A stretch of DNA of 64,000 nucleotides from Gnetum montanum (taxonomy: Eukaryota; Streptophyta; Gnetopsida; Gnetales; Gnetaceae): positions 1 to 64,000 of the forward strand of contig MNCI01037567.1 in assembly GCA_015680685.1 (NCBI GenBank), in the 5' to 3' direction. Shown in pieces: positions 1-12,600 of this stretch. The notes under the pieces are model-generated. The model ran no database searches and had not been told where the DNA came from. It was given only the letters and a program-made list of their open reading frames with translations. The translations under genes were made by a program, and so were the position numbers. Each line of letters starts with the position of its first letter. The stretch's first letter is position 1.

Positions 1-29
1 CCCAGGGGGGTGCGATAAGCTTTTGTCTT

Positions 30-61
30 GTTGCAGGTTGACTGGCGGGTCAACTTGCAAC
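30..61. repeat. 13 bp inverted repeat next to element A
   Basis: The arms at 30-42 and 49-61 are reverse complements with one mismatch and a 6-base loop. The first 90 bases are more GC-rich than what follows. No coding frame is supported. An N at 92 lies just after it, so the join to element A may be a contig junction. Confidence 0.6.
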
Positions 62-90
62 ATTGGGCTCTGTTAAGGTTTTGGATTTAA

Positions 91-2319
91 TNTAGGCTTT
101 ATATAGTAGCCTCTAGTAATTAAAACCAATACAAAAATTAAAAATATAGTTGCCTCACATCTTATTCTTATAGTTATAGGGTGTTGAATAACTATAAGAT
201 TTGATGATGACATGGAAGAATCATGTTGTAGAAGCATTTTTCAATTATGTGAGCTTCCTCTATGGGCTAACATGGTAGAGCTATGATGTTGCTCATAGAG
301 CTTCTTCATACAACTTCTTTGTAGAGCTACTTTTAAGCTTTACAATCTTCTTTTACAAGTTGATATGATAGAACCAAAAAATATATTTTTTTGTAGAGAT
401 AAATTCAAGTTCTAAGATCTTCCTCTAGGAGCTAACATGGTCCAATGATGATGTGGCTCATAGAGTCATTTTCCTACTTCTTTGTAGAGCCAATTTCTAG
501 CTCTACGAACTAGCAATATACTACTCTTCTTAGACACTAACGTGGTTGAAAAATTTCTACTCTTACTTATAGAACCATTTTTAAGCTTTACCGATTTGCT
601 CTACAAATGAGCTGATGTGGCAAAGTGACTTTGTAGAGCTACTTTTAAGCTCTATGAACTTCCTCTACAAGTTGATAAAGCTAACATAGTGAAGTTATTT
701 TAAAGAGCTATTTCTTGATTCTATGGCCTTCCTCTGCAAGCTAATGTCAAGATGTTGATGTGATGGATGCTGATGTGGTAGAACTTCTTTATAGAACCAA
801 ATTTAAGTTCTATGAACCTTTTATATGTGCTAATGTGCCACAGTGCTAACATGGTAAAGCTTCTTTGTAGAACCACTTTTAAGCTCTATAAACTTCCTCT
901 ACAGGCTGACATGAAAATGCATGCTAAACTCTGTTGATATGGTGAGGTAGATTCGCTATGCTGATGTGGCTCATAGAATTGATTTGTAGAACCTATATTT
1001 AGTTCTATGAACCTCTTCAACCAACTAATATGGTAGAGCAAAAAGAATGAGTTGTTTCATAGAATTAGATTTTGTTCAACAAAGAAGCTGACATTATAGA
1101 AACAATCTAGTGCTTGCTTGGCAGCTACTTTATAGAGCCAAATTTTAGGTACACAAACAATGTCCTTCTTTTGGAGCTAATGTGGTAGAACCATCTCATA
1201 TAGTTATTTTTCAGTTCTATGAGCTTCCTCTAGATGCTTCTTATTTAAGTTGATATGGAAAGGCTATTTCAAAGCTTTCTTCTCTAATCCATTTCTTCAG
1301 TTCAACGAGCCTACTGATCCTTCAAGGGCTGACATGGAGAGATTAATCAACATGCTTGATGTGGCTAATAGAATCAATTTTATCTTTTCTTTGTAGATCC
1401 ATATTTTGTTTCTACAAACATAAGCTAATTGAAGAGCTTACATGTTAGAGTTGTCTAGCATAACCATTCTAAATCTCCATGAAAGTTAATATGATAAAAT
1501 CACTTTGTAGAGCCATTTTTTGACTCTATGAGCTTTCTTCACGTGGACATAGAATTATTTTGTGAAGCTATCTTTCCACCTTATAGGAGAATTTCTAATA
1601 ACAATTCTTACTCTTCAAGCTGACTTTGTAGAGCCCAGAATTAACTCTACTAACTTATCATCACACTTACATGGCAAAGCTGATCAAGGCTCCTCTTCTT
1701 GAAGACACTTATGATCCATAGAGTTGAGTTAGAAAAGATACTTTATTTCATCCAACGCTGAAACAAATCATCTTATTATCTAGCCCATGTGGTAAAACTC
1801 TCTTTTTCTAACTAAGATGCTTTTCATTGAAACAAGGGTTTTTTCCATTACTTAACTATTTGTTCTAATGTCTACTATCATGAAATTGATCCTTAATCTC
1901 TATGATTACATTTTTGATGAGCTTGACTTATCTCCTATTAATGAAAAATGAATTCTAATCTTATCTCGTAGCATCTTTGTTTCTGATGTTCAATTAATTA
2001 ATTCGTGTAGTGTCTTATTTAGGTCAAAAACTCCAAATTTCTAATAATTGATCAAAAATCCTTAGAAGGGCTTGCTCTACTTTGGGATTCTTATTCTGTA
2101 GACCTTAACATGCACTACACTTCCTTTAAATATTTTTTCAAAATTTGTTAATCAGAACTCATCTTAATGAATCTTTGATAGCATAAAATCTAGTTTGTTT
2201 CTTGCAATAATAGTTAGCACTGCTTAGAACTTTTCTATCCTTAATGACAATGTGAGAAGAATTGAACTCATAATTATATGATTAAATTTGTTCCATGTCA
2301 ATGATAAATTATTGTATCA
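91..2319 (-). repeat. Element A, 3' LTR
   Basis: It aligns to 9627-13282 at several anchors: the TAGGCTTTATATAG start, a GATGATGTGGCTCATAGAGTC block at about 446 and 11451, and an end block at about 2250 and 13200. It lacks roughly 1.4 kb that the other LTR has near 9720-11190. The adjoining 2320-2332 is GGGAAAAATTGT on the minus strand, a possible polypurine tract. Confidence 0.8.
230..1690. repeat. Hairpin sub-repeat field in the left LTR of element A
   Basis: A 21 bp dyad with 6-base arms TAGARC and GYTCTA separated by about 9 A/T-rich bases recurs every 50-80 bp. A perfect example is 634-654. Between dyads lie diverged copies of a phrase like CTTCCTCTACAAGCTGATGTGG. No coding potential is seen. 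The same unit fills 10440-12660 and 54480-56850. Confidence 0.85.
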
Positions 2320-2559
2320 ACAATTTTTCCCAAATAATAAATTTCCTTAATGCAATGTTTATATACATTCATAGAGTACTGAACACAAATTGAAATATTT
2401 TATGTAGGGAAAAAACCCTATAGCTTAAGGCTAGTAAGAATGAAAAAACCCAGTCCTAAACTTTAAAAATGAAAAGGCTAAAACTAAGCTAATGAACTAG
2501 GGAACATTGCACAATAATCATTACTTTTCTCAAAACTTTATATTCAGATGCTCCATCAT

Positions 2560-3060
2560 ACTCCAACTTAGTAGTAACATGAGATGGTACCATAGCTTTT
2601 GTTTCTTTGCTCCAATCCTGCTCTTTCTTAGGCTTTCCAAAATTAGCATCTTCCTTTGGCTTCTCCTATTTCGGTTTCTTCTCTAATTTTTTGAGCCTCT
2701 CTTTAGTTTCATTCTTTGGTTGATTCACCAACACATCTTCATAATTAAAAGCATAATTTTGGCTCTCTTTGTAGTAATTTCTTCTTAGTGAAAGATCAGA
2801 GAACTCTAGAAATTTGTCACACTCAATAACATGAATTAATTTTTCACTTTTGAGAATGGAGAACTCATTTGAAAGCCATAACATGAATGCACTATTATAA
2901 GCTACTCCATATAAGATAGCCCTATAGAAAGCCCTCTGTACATGTTCTAGCTAACATATGGACAAATATAAGATTAAGGATCTAGCTCTTATGTTGACTT
3001 TCCTTGGACTTGTGAACAATCTTTTTCTCATAGTGAGCCTTAATTTCCTAGCCATGATCT
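2560..3060 (-). pseudogene. Tail of the element A polyprotein or a small extra ORF, unidentified
   Basis: The minus strand is open from 2884 to 2666 and readable with few stops on both sides. The product is very charged (a run of Lys/Glu near its end, ERLKKLEKKPK). It follows the integrase relic and precedes the 3' LTR, so it is either a pol C-terminal extension or a separate accessory frame. I do not recognise a domain. Confidence 0.35.
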
Positions 3061-3283
3061 GCTTATGGATTTTATAGTTCAACATCATTCTTATTATATA
3101 TTCCTAATTCATCATAACATAGTATGTACATATTTACAATTTTGATCATCCATTTAGATCTATTTTAAGTGGGTGGTTATCCAAAATAATGTTTTAGATG
3201 GAACACATTAAACTGATAGCTTAACACTTGTTCATCTAATGAAGCAAGCTTAAACATATTTTCAACCACTTTTTTCTTAATCA

Positions 3284-4260
3284 TCAATGGTCTGATCCAC
3301 TTAGCTGAAAATTTATTAGCTTTATCTTTCTATTTAATCCTCCATAACAACTCAAATTTCCTTCTCTAAATGTCTTCCATCCTGCTTGATGATCAAACCA
3401 TCTCTTCATTACTGCTACATTATGTAGGAGATTATCTTGGGCTTCATAAATGTCATCTTTCCTCTTTAGCAATAAAGTATTCAAAGCATGTTCCTTTTTG
3501 GATCTTGGGCTATAATTTTCAACAAATCCAACTACTATAGATACAAATGTATTCATTATATAATCATTGAACCCATAAACTAAGTTGAATGGTGAGGCAT
3601 CTATAGATTTCTTTATTTTAATCCTATCAGTCCATTAGGATCCTTGTAACAATTCATGTCAATTTTCTACATTATTATCCATATAATGTTTGATATATGA
3701 GATCATAATTTTGTTAGTGGATTTAACTAGACCATTCCCCTACAAATAATAGTTGGAAGAGAAATAGAGTAGAATATATTTCTTTGATGCTCATCTTACA
3801 AACTCAGTTGATTAGAAAGTTGTACTCTTATTAGTTACTCATGACTCCAGCAACCCAAAATGATTCAGAATGTATTGCTCAAGAAATTATATTACATCAT
3901 ATCAATTACTTCTTCTTAACACTTTAGCTTCTAGCCACTTAGTGAAATAATTAATAGTTGCCAATATAAATCTATGCCCTACTTTTGATGGAGTGATAGC
4001 TCCTATAAAATCTAATCCCCATCTTTGGAAAGGCCCACCTACTATTACTAGTTTCAATGGAGCATTGACCTTTCTCATCTTTGGCCCATAAGTCTGACAT
4101 GTAAAGCAAGTTAGAATTTTATGACTCACATCCTTGTACAATGTGGACCAATAAAAACTATATCTCAATCTATATTGCATCATGGCCCTATGGGATTCAT
4201 AGTATAGGCCCTCATGATCATGGAATTATTACAATATGCCTTCAATTTTTTATTTGATGT
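3284..4260 (-). pseudogene. Element A integrase relic
   Basis: The frame from 4183 reads through part of the zinc-binding region (a CFTC motif of the HHCC finger) into the catalytic core, with the block GPFQRWGLDFIGAITPS and then NYFTKWLEA, which carry the first core Asp region. Further along, a GNGLVKSTNK block matches the stretch near the catalytic Glu of plant gypsy integrases (usually GNGLAEST). The C-terminal part (3556-3284) is open for 90 codons and resembles the post-core region. Several stops and frame changes lie between, so the enzyme is not functional. It would have inserted the cDNA into the host chromosome. Confidence 0.85.
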
Positions 4261-4539
4261 GCATTCCAATAAAATACCTCTAAAATCCTTTCTATACAGA
4301 GTTCCCAAAGTATAGATGTACTTTTTTAGTTTTGATGGTAAAAGCTCTTTATTTAATTTTAAATAGATTTTTGGAAATCTCTCAACTAATAAGAAACCTT
4401 ACTATATCATCATCTTAATTGGTATTTTAAAAGAGGGCAAGTATTTCTTGGTTAGAGTTTTTTTACCATAATTCTAGATAATTCCATATTCTTTACTATT
4501 TTGCAAGCTTCTAAAGAAAATTTGAATTGTTGGATCTTG

Positions 4540-5950
4540 ATTATCCAATTGGCTTTCTTTAATCCAATTTTATTTTAAGACATGAATTATCTTATAGCTA
4601 GCTCCATGATCATAGTGTGAACTAAAGATTTTTGTAGATGATAATTAAAATGTTTCAAAGCTTTAATCATGGAAAATGCTTATTTCTCTAATTCTAAGTA
4701 ATTTCTTTCAACATTCTTTAGCTAGTAACTAAAAATTTCAATTGGATTTTCTTCTATTCCATTCTTCCATGTTAGTACTATAGCTAATAAGTCTTTCAAA
4801 GAGAAAGCATATAACGAAAAATATTCTTTTAGTTTCAGCTCTACCAAATATAGAGCTTCTAAAATAACTCCCTTAATTTGATTCAAAGCTTCAAGTAACT
4901 CTTAACTTTTTCTTACTTCAGTATCCTTCTTCAACATATGTGAAAGAGGCTTTTTTATTTCAATAAATCTAGAAATAAATTTCTTGATGAAGTTTATCTT
5001 TCCAAAGGATGATCTTAATGCCTTTTTATTTGTAGGATATTCTATACCTTGAATGGATTCAATTCTAGCCTGATCAATAGCTATTCCTTTCTACCAAATT
5101 GTATGCCCAAGTAAACTACCTAATTTTACTTCAAAATACACTTTTTAGAATTTAAAAAAATATACAACTCTTTACATTTGTTAAATATCTACTATAAGTG
5201 AGAGATATGATCAAGCTCATACTTTGAATATATTGTAATATCATCTAAATAAATGGAAAACAATTTCCCTATAATTCCATTGAAAACTATATCTATTGCC
5301 CACTAAAAACTAATCTTTGCATTTGATAATCTAAAGGGCATTCACTTGTATGTAAATGTTCCTCATTTAGTGATAAATGCTATCTTGAATTTGTCATCCT
5401 TATCTAGTATAATTTGATTATAGCTTGAAAATCCATCTAAAAATAAGTATAGCTAACATCATGATATCTTTATAAAAATTTTTTCAATTCTTGGAAGAGG
5501 GTATCTATCCTTGATTGAAGCTTTATTTAGATTCCTAAAATCAACAAAAAACTATCTATCTCCATTTTGTTTCCTAATTGACACTAAATTAGCTATCTAG
5601 GTTGAATATCTAACTAGATATATTATGCCATCTTCTAATAATTTCTTGATTTTAGATTCCATTACTAGCTTAAAGAATGGATTAAACTTTCTTAGCTTCT
5701 ATTTCACTATCTTACAATCCTTTTCCAGTGGAATTTTACGAGTCATAGTATTAGGATCTAAAGTTATTAAATGATCACATAACCAAGAAAAACTACCTAA
5801 ATTTTCTCTAAGAACTTGCATTATTTTTCCTTCTCCAATTTGATTAAAGCCTTCTTCCAATATTGAAAACCCTGGAACATCTTGACACCCTAAAATAAAT
5901 GCCTGATAAGTTTGATGTGTAGGATCTTGGACATCTATTCCTTTCATTAG
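4540..5950 (-). pseudogene. Element A reverse transcriptase and RNase H relic
   Basis: On the minus strand, 5947-5699 is an open pre-RT segment. RT follows with DFRNLNKASIKDRYPLP, then FLDGFSSYNQI, and the catalytic box as YLDDITIYSK. After the thumb (a LSHMLKKD block) comes a gypsy-type RNase H at about 4860-4560 with FSYxLKNVERNYLELEK. Stops interrupt it repeatedly. The order RT then RNase H is standard for Ty3/gypsy; the separate RNase H upstream at 6475-6222 is the odd part. Confidence 0.85.
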
Positions 5951-6221
5951 TTTTTATTTGAATTCTTCTTCCAAACTATAATACCCTTTAAGATATCCTT
6001 CTTTCTCTGAATTTTAAGTCAACATTTTCATGAATTCTTCCTTTGAATTCTCCTATGCTATTGTGGAATCAAATTAGTTGATGATCATCTTTAAATACTT
6101 TGAAGCACTCCTCATTCTTTGGGACTATTGGCTTTGATTCTAACTCCATTACTATTTTATTACTTTCACCTATGCTTGATAAGTCTTGAGTTGAAGTTGC
6201 TACTAGAAGCTCATCAACCTT

Positions 6222-6475
6222 CTAGTTCATTTTCCTTGGAATGTTTTCAATTTTATATTCTATAATAGTTTTAAGTAATCTCACTACTATTTTCTTATAA
6301 GTCTTACGAAATAAGCTCTTAACACTGCACCTCCCTTCAACTTGGTCATATATGAGTTTTGAGTCTCCTTTAACCACTAATTTGGTAATTCCTTTTTCAT
6401 GTGCCATTCTTAAGCCTCTACATAAAGCTTCATACTTAGCTTTGCTATTAGCACAAGGAAATTCTAATCATATAG
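6222..6475 (-). pseudogene. Second RNase H-like domain, located before RT in element A
   Basis: The minus-strand frame shows the hallmark order of plant-type RNase H folds: NSKAKYEALCRGLRMA (helix with the catalytic Glu), then LVVKGDSKLIYDQVEGR (strand with the catalytic Asp and the helix after it). It runs for about 85 codons with one stop near each end. It lies between the protease (6700-7110) and the RT (from about 5700). Tat-group elements are known for a second, archaeal-type RNase H, usually placed after the first RNase H and before integrase. Here the second copy is on the other side of RT. Cleavage of RNA in RNA-DNA hybrids is the inferred ancestral role. Confidence 0.8.
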
Positions 6476-6699
6476 ATTTTAGATCTACTTTACCTTATAG
6501 GACAATTAGAACAATACCAATTTTTTATCCTCTTCAATTATAAGCTTCCTCTAAATATAACTACCAAAATTGTTTTGTTTGATCTTTGGATTGCATAGCT
6601 TGTATTTCTTAAATTGAGTTAACTTCTAGTTCAACTTTTCCTAATTCAACTCCTTTTTTTCTTGCATCTAAAGTCACTTTCTTATCATTAAGGACTCAA

Positions 6700-7110
6700 T
6701 ATAAACATAAATCTAATTTGGTTCACCTTTCCATGGCAACCACATATGTGAACAATGTATAGCTATATATCCAAAGAAATTTCAACTCAAACTTCTACTT
6801 AATAATAAGTTGTAGAAATTGGGGATATCAGCTACTTGGATAGTGATCCTACTTGTGACTCTTGAATATGAAGCTAATTGAAGCAACATGTTAGGTAATT
6901 AACATACTATCTTAACTATAAATTTGTCAGCTTGGATAATTTTCTGATTTGATCATTCAAGTTTTAATCCCAATTGATCACATATTGATATAGGCATTAA
7001 TGTTTAAGTGGCTTCTAAATCAACTAAAGAATTATGTAAATATACCCTTCAACTTAAGAGTCAATTGAAAAGGGGGAGCATCTCTATCAACAACAACCTA
7101 TGTTTTACCA
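6700..7110 (-). pseudogene. Element A aspartic protease relic
   Basis: A block APPFQLTLK leads to a degraded active-site region (VDLEAT where D-T/S-G-A is expected), then ICDQLGLKLE and a retropepsin-like tail VADIPNFYNLLLSRS, followed by a SHMWLPWKG block. This is the order seen in gypsy proteases of plants. The active-site Gly is changed and stops occur, so it is inactive. Confidence 0.65.
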
Positions 7111-7560
7111 GTATATTTCTCATAATGAATATAGTTTGTGACAATATCACCCACCTTCTTCTTATTCTTAATTTCCTCTAAAATTCTCTTGGAGTATCCT
7201 TTCATTTGGAGTAGTTGATATAGGCTAATATTAGCTTTAATTCTTTTTAAATCTTCTACTATATCATACTTTTCTTCATCATAAAATCTTAACTTTCTAA
7301 GATTTTTGGGAGAGAATCCTAGTGATCTTCTTGATTAGGTTGAATATTTTTTATTTTGAATTCTATCTTTTCTCAAAAGTCTTATGTTTTCTAGTAGGCT
7401 TAGGTATTGTATTTGGTGGTTTAGATATGGTAAGTATCTCCTTTTTACTTTTGAGGTCATATCTAGATTCATAGTTAGCATTAAAATCATCATTATATGA
7501 GTATCTTGATCTTGAATCCTCATATGTCTTATCACTACATAACTTTTTTAAATAATGATT
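7110..7560 (-). pseudogene. Element A gag-protease linker
   Basis: A readable minus-strand stretch contains YDIVEDLKRIKANISLYQLL, a segment type commonly found between gag and protease in plant gypsy polyproteins, followed by charged sequence. A second, overlapping open frame at 7535-7335 is rich in Met, Ile and Arg and is probably not the coding one. Confidence 0.5.
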
Positions 7561-7949
7561 ACTTGGAGGTATGAATTCTTCAAATTCTATTAAGTTGGAA
7601 TTGGCTAAGTCCTATTTTTATTTGACATCCTTAAGCTTATCTTGAATATATGGTTTTTTATCTTCTATAAATTTTTTATCTTCCTCAATTTTCATATTTG
7701 ACATAGCTTTTTGTAACTTAATAATCTTGTTTGAATTTTTTTAAAAATCCTATCTTTGTCAACCTCTTCACCTTGTAACTCCATGGAACCACCAACCGAG
7801 GGTAATGTCTTTGGTTGTATCAAATTTTGAATTGGAAATATCCCCTTTGATGCTCTTTTATAGAAGGATGTGTATTTTTATGGATTAAATTTAATTGTCT
7901 TTCTAATTCTATAGCTTTACCATAAAGATTTGCTAAAGTATTGACATTA

Positions 7950-8400
7950 GGAGTTTTGTGTAGTCAAATTGAGATCCTGGGATCTATAGCATTTAGATAG
8001 GTATCTCCTAAAACTTCATTACTTGGGTGAAATTAGTTTTGAAATAAGCCACACACTCTTTGAAACTTAATATTGAATTCTTTCATTGACTCCTTATTTC
8101 TTGTTTCATTTGAACTAGCCCATTATATAATCATGTTGCTCGATTTGATTACCAAACTAGGCTATAAATAAGTTTTCCATATTATTCCAACTAGTGATAC
8201 TATCATTTGGTAGATTTAAATACCAAATTTGAGCCATGTTCCTAAGATTTCCTATGAATAGCCTGCATGCCTGTTCTAGATGTTGAATATTTACATGAAC
8301 AAGGGCCAGTTCAAACAAGTGTAGATATTCTTCTACTAAATAAGCTTTACCAAGAATTTATGGCTCTAGAAAGTACTTGTAGGCTTCTTTAGGAATATCA
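7950..8400 (-). pseudogene. Element A gag (capsid) relic
   Basis: The minus strand gives a gag core with RLFIGNLRNMAQIWYLNL then PNDSITSWNNMENLFIA, the conserved capsid core of Tat-like gypsy elements (an aromatic WY and a following SW). Stops occur after it. Gag would form the virus-like particle. The N-terminus is not clear and the reading decays beyond 8400. Confidence 0.75.
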
Positions 8401-8639
8401 TGATAAGAGTTAACATCAAAGATGTGGATAGCTAGAATGGATTAATAGGAGCTATGTTTACAATTATTTTCAAATTTTGTGCTCTACTAGGTCATCCTAT
8501 CTGTAATTTAACTTTCCTTTTGAAAGATAGACCATAAGTAGTATTGATGTTATAGTATGACATGTATTAATTCTAGTACTTGAATTCCTAATTATAGTTT
8601 TAGCTTATTTTGACATGGTTCTAGTCTCAAGTTCAGATG

Positions 8640-9626
8640 TATTTGTTGGACATTAAAAATTTGCTCGTTCACTTGAAGGACCACTCATGAGCTGAAATAA
8701 CTAACTTAATTTATTTATAACTAACTCTTATCTAGTATAACCTAATAAATTATAAATTTTTTAGTAATAAGATGCCCTCCTTCTAGTGTCAGTTGTTGCT
8801 ATTTGATGCTTAGCTTTAGCACTAGTAAAGTTATTATTTTTGTAACAAGCCCTACTGCTAGTGCCAGTTAAGCAAGAAACAGGTTCTAGTTAAATTCATT
8901 TTAGGTGGTTTGCTTGTCTCTAGTGCCACCAAGGCACAAATTCCCCCAAGTAGCCTCTTTTGATGTTAATGATATAAATGTGACTCAAGGTATATAAGAA
9001 AAAAATTTATCTAGTCAAACAAGAAGATCTAACTAAATAATTTTTTTCTCATATGTAATTGATGTCTATCTCTTCTAGCCATCTTTTAGCATGATTTAAA
9101 ATAATTGAATATCTTTCTTATAAGTCTAGCTTTTATTTCTTGCATAGTACACATATAATAAATATATTATTTTATAGAAAATGTCAAGCTTAAATTCTAA
9201 ACTATCTACTAGCTAAATTCCCAATGTAAAATCGCAAAAGCTTAGCTAAATAGAGTAGGAAATTGAGGAAAAAATTTATTCATAAAGTTTAGAAATGCAT
9301 GAAGGTGACAATAGGTTTGTCCTAAACTGGTTAGGGAGTAACACTCATAAAAGCTATCTAATCTAGCAAGAATAACAAAAATAAGCTAAACCTTAGCTCA
9401 CATAGAGAAAAGCCTATTTCAAAACTAACGATCTATTGATGTTTGACTATGTAACTTTCAAGCCTAATAGAAAGGAAAAGCTAACCAACTACAAATACAA
9501 GCTAAAAGAGATAGAAAAATGTTTTTAAAATTTCATTTAGTTAAATAGTCTTTACAATCCTTTTTCTAATCTTAATGCTTCTTTGTTTTTTCTTTTCCTA
9601 ATGTGATCTCTTTTAAACAAATCTGA
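8640..9626 (-). other. Leader region of element A, no gene seen
   Basis: This lies between the 5' LTR and the gag relic. I see a loose repeat of CTAGTGCCA-type phrases at about 8780-8930 but no supported reading frame. I could not recognise a primer binding site next to 9627. Confidence 0.4.
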
Positions 9627-12600
9627 TGTAGGCTTTATATAGCAACTTCTAGTAATTACAACTATTATCTCATGTCTTGTTCATATAATTGTAGTGCATT
9701 GGATAACTATTCTATTAATAAATTATCCTTATTCTTCACATTTAAATATTTTTTATTGATAATTGAAACTATTATGATAGACCTAACATCATGATTCATT
9801 GTATTTGATTTAGAGCCATTAAGCTTTTTTAAGGCTCTTTCAATGTTCATTTTTCTTCATATAATCATAGGCCATTAGATAGTTGTTTAGTCTTCTAATA
9901 AATTCTTCTCATTCGTTTAATCTAAAGTCCTACTGATAACCAATGAGCTATCTTTCCATGACTATGTTGAATTTTAATAACTTGATTTATGAATATGGTT
10001 CAATCCTCTTAATAATTGCTACAACACACATCTTTTCCATACCTAATTCAATTAGAAAGGTGTTTTCATTGAAGTAGCTCCCATGTGATTTGAATTTTAA
10101 TTCAACTTTTTCTTAGCAATATTAGCCATGATTCTAGTAACTGTCATCAACAAATTTAAATGAACATATTCATACAAGACTAATAGCTTCCTATTAGCTT
10201 AGCTAAATCAATAATTGCTACCCCTTTATACTATTTTTGCACAAATATAGCTTTTTCTTCTTTATTAGAGCTTTGTTCATTAATGAAGGCTTCATGCTTC
10301 CTACTTTGAGATTTGATGATAGCTCCATGCTATCCTTATCTCTATTTTTTTTCTAGCTCTATTTATTGATGTAGCCTTTGTTTTCACTTAGCCTTCGTAT
10401 TGTCTTTAGTTGTAGAGCCCTTTTTGAATTTATTCTTAGAGCTATTTTGGTTCATTATATAGAAGAGCTAACATGGTAGAGCAATTGTATGACTTCTTGT
10501 AGAGCTAATATTCCATTCTACGTACTAAGTTACATCCTCACTAAGTAAGATTAAAAATGAAATGCACATACACATGAAATATAATCCTATGTGGGCTCAT
10601 TAAGAGCTCTGATATGTCTCTTAGAGCATCTTCGTAGAATTGGATTTTACCTCTATGAACATAAACTAACTATAAAGCTAACATTGTAGAATCACTTTGT
10701 AGAGACACTTTTCAATTCCACGTAAGCTAACACAGCATAACTACTTTAAAGAGCCATTTTTTGATTCTATGAACCTATAGCTACATGACTGGTAGAAGAG
10801 ATTTTCCTACAAGCTAATGTGGTAGAGCTTGTTTGTAGAATCATTTTTTGACGCTACAAACTTTCTATGACATGATTTGGTACAATGATGATGTGGCACA
10901 TAGAGCTTATTTTTAAAACTACTTTTAAGTTTATGAACTAGTTTTATAAGTTGTGTGAAGAGCTGATGTGGCAACATGGCTCATAAAACCTCTTTTGCCT
11001 CTCTTTGTAGAATTAATTTTTGGTTCTACAAACTTGAGCCATAATAGATGTTGTGGATAAGCTAACATGGCATATGCTAATGTGGCTCATAGAACTACTT
11101 CATAACTTTTTAGCAGAATCATTTTTAGGATCTAATAGAATAGCTCATTCTACAAAGGAGCTATTGTGGATCATGATATGAAAGAATCATTTCATTGAAC
11201 CATTTTTCAACTCTACAAGCTAATGTGATGGAGGTATGATGTTGCTCGTAAAGCTTCTTCATATACTCAGATTTTGGTTCTATGAAATAAGTTGTCTTGA
11301 GAGCTTATGTGGAAGAGCTTCTTTGTAGAGCCACTTTTAAGATTTAAAAATTTCTTGTATAAGCTCATGTGGAAAAACCAAAAAATTCTTTTCTTGTAGA
11401 ACCTATTTCAAGTTTTGCAAGCTTCTTCTACAAGTTAATGTGGTCTGATGATGATGTGGCTCATAGAGTCATTTTTCTTCTTCTCTATAGGGTTGATTTC
11501 TAGCTTTACAAACTAGTAATATATTTCTCTTCTTAAACATTGATGTGGTAGAACCACTTCCATGCTTTCTTGTAGAACCATTTTTAAGTTTTACTAATTC
11601 ACTCTACGAATGAGCTAACATGATAAAGTGACTTTGTAGAATCACTTGTAAACTCTTGAACTTCCTCTGCAAGCTAATGAAGCTAACATGGTGGAGCTAT
11701 TTTGTAGAATCATTTTTCTATTCTATGAGCTTCTTCTACAAGTTGATGTGATGGATGATAATGTGGCAAAGCTTCTTTGTAGAACTAGATTTAAGTTCTA
11801 TGAACCTTCTCTATGTGCTAAAATGGCACAACGTTGATGTGGCATACCTGCTTTGTAGAACCACTTTTAAGCTCTAGGGAATTCCTCTACAAGCTAACAT
11901 GGAAATGTGTACTAGACTCTATTGACATGATAAGGTAGATCTACTCAACTAACATGGGTTGTGAAACCAATTTGTAGAACCTATTTTCAATTCTATGAAC
12001 CTCTCCTACTATTTGACATGGAAGAGCCAAAAGAATAAGCTCTTTCATAGAATTGGATTTCTATTCTATGAACCTATTCTACAGAGAAGCTAATGTGGTA
12101 GAACTAATCTAGCACTTGCTTTAGAACTGCTTTATAGAGATAAATTTTAGCTAGTGCTGACATGGTAGAATCATCTCATAGAGCCATTTTTCAATTCTAT
12201 GAGCTTCCTCTACTTGCGTCTTATTTATATTGATATGGAAAGGCTATTTCAAAGCTATCATCCTCAACATATTTCTATAGTTCTACAAGTGTACTAATCC
12301 ATCAAGAGCTAGCATGGAGAGGTTAATCAGCATGGCTTACATGGCTCATAGAACTAATTTTAGCCCTTTTTATAGATTCATATTTTGGTTCTACAAACAT
12401 AAGCTAATTAAAAAGATTATGTGGTAGATCTATTTAGCAAAATCGTTTTGAGGCTTCATGAAAGCTAATGATACATAACCACTTTATAGAGCTATTTTTT
12501 GACTCTACAAGCTTTCTTCAAGTGGTCTTAGAATTATTTTATGAAGCTTTACTCTTCAAGCTAACTTGGCAAAGTTATTCTATAGAGCCCAAAGTTAACT

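Noticed and set aside
230-1690. Regular short repeats that could be mistaken for a CRISPR array
   Set aside because: Repeats are diverged and dyad-shaped, spacers are also repetitive, and the context is a plant LTR.
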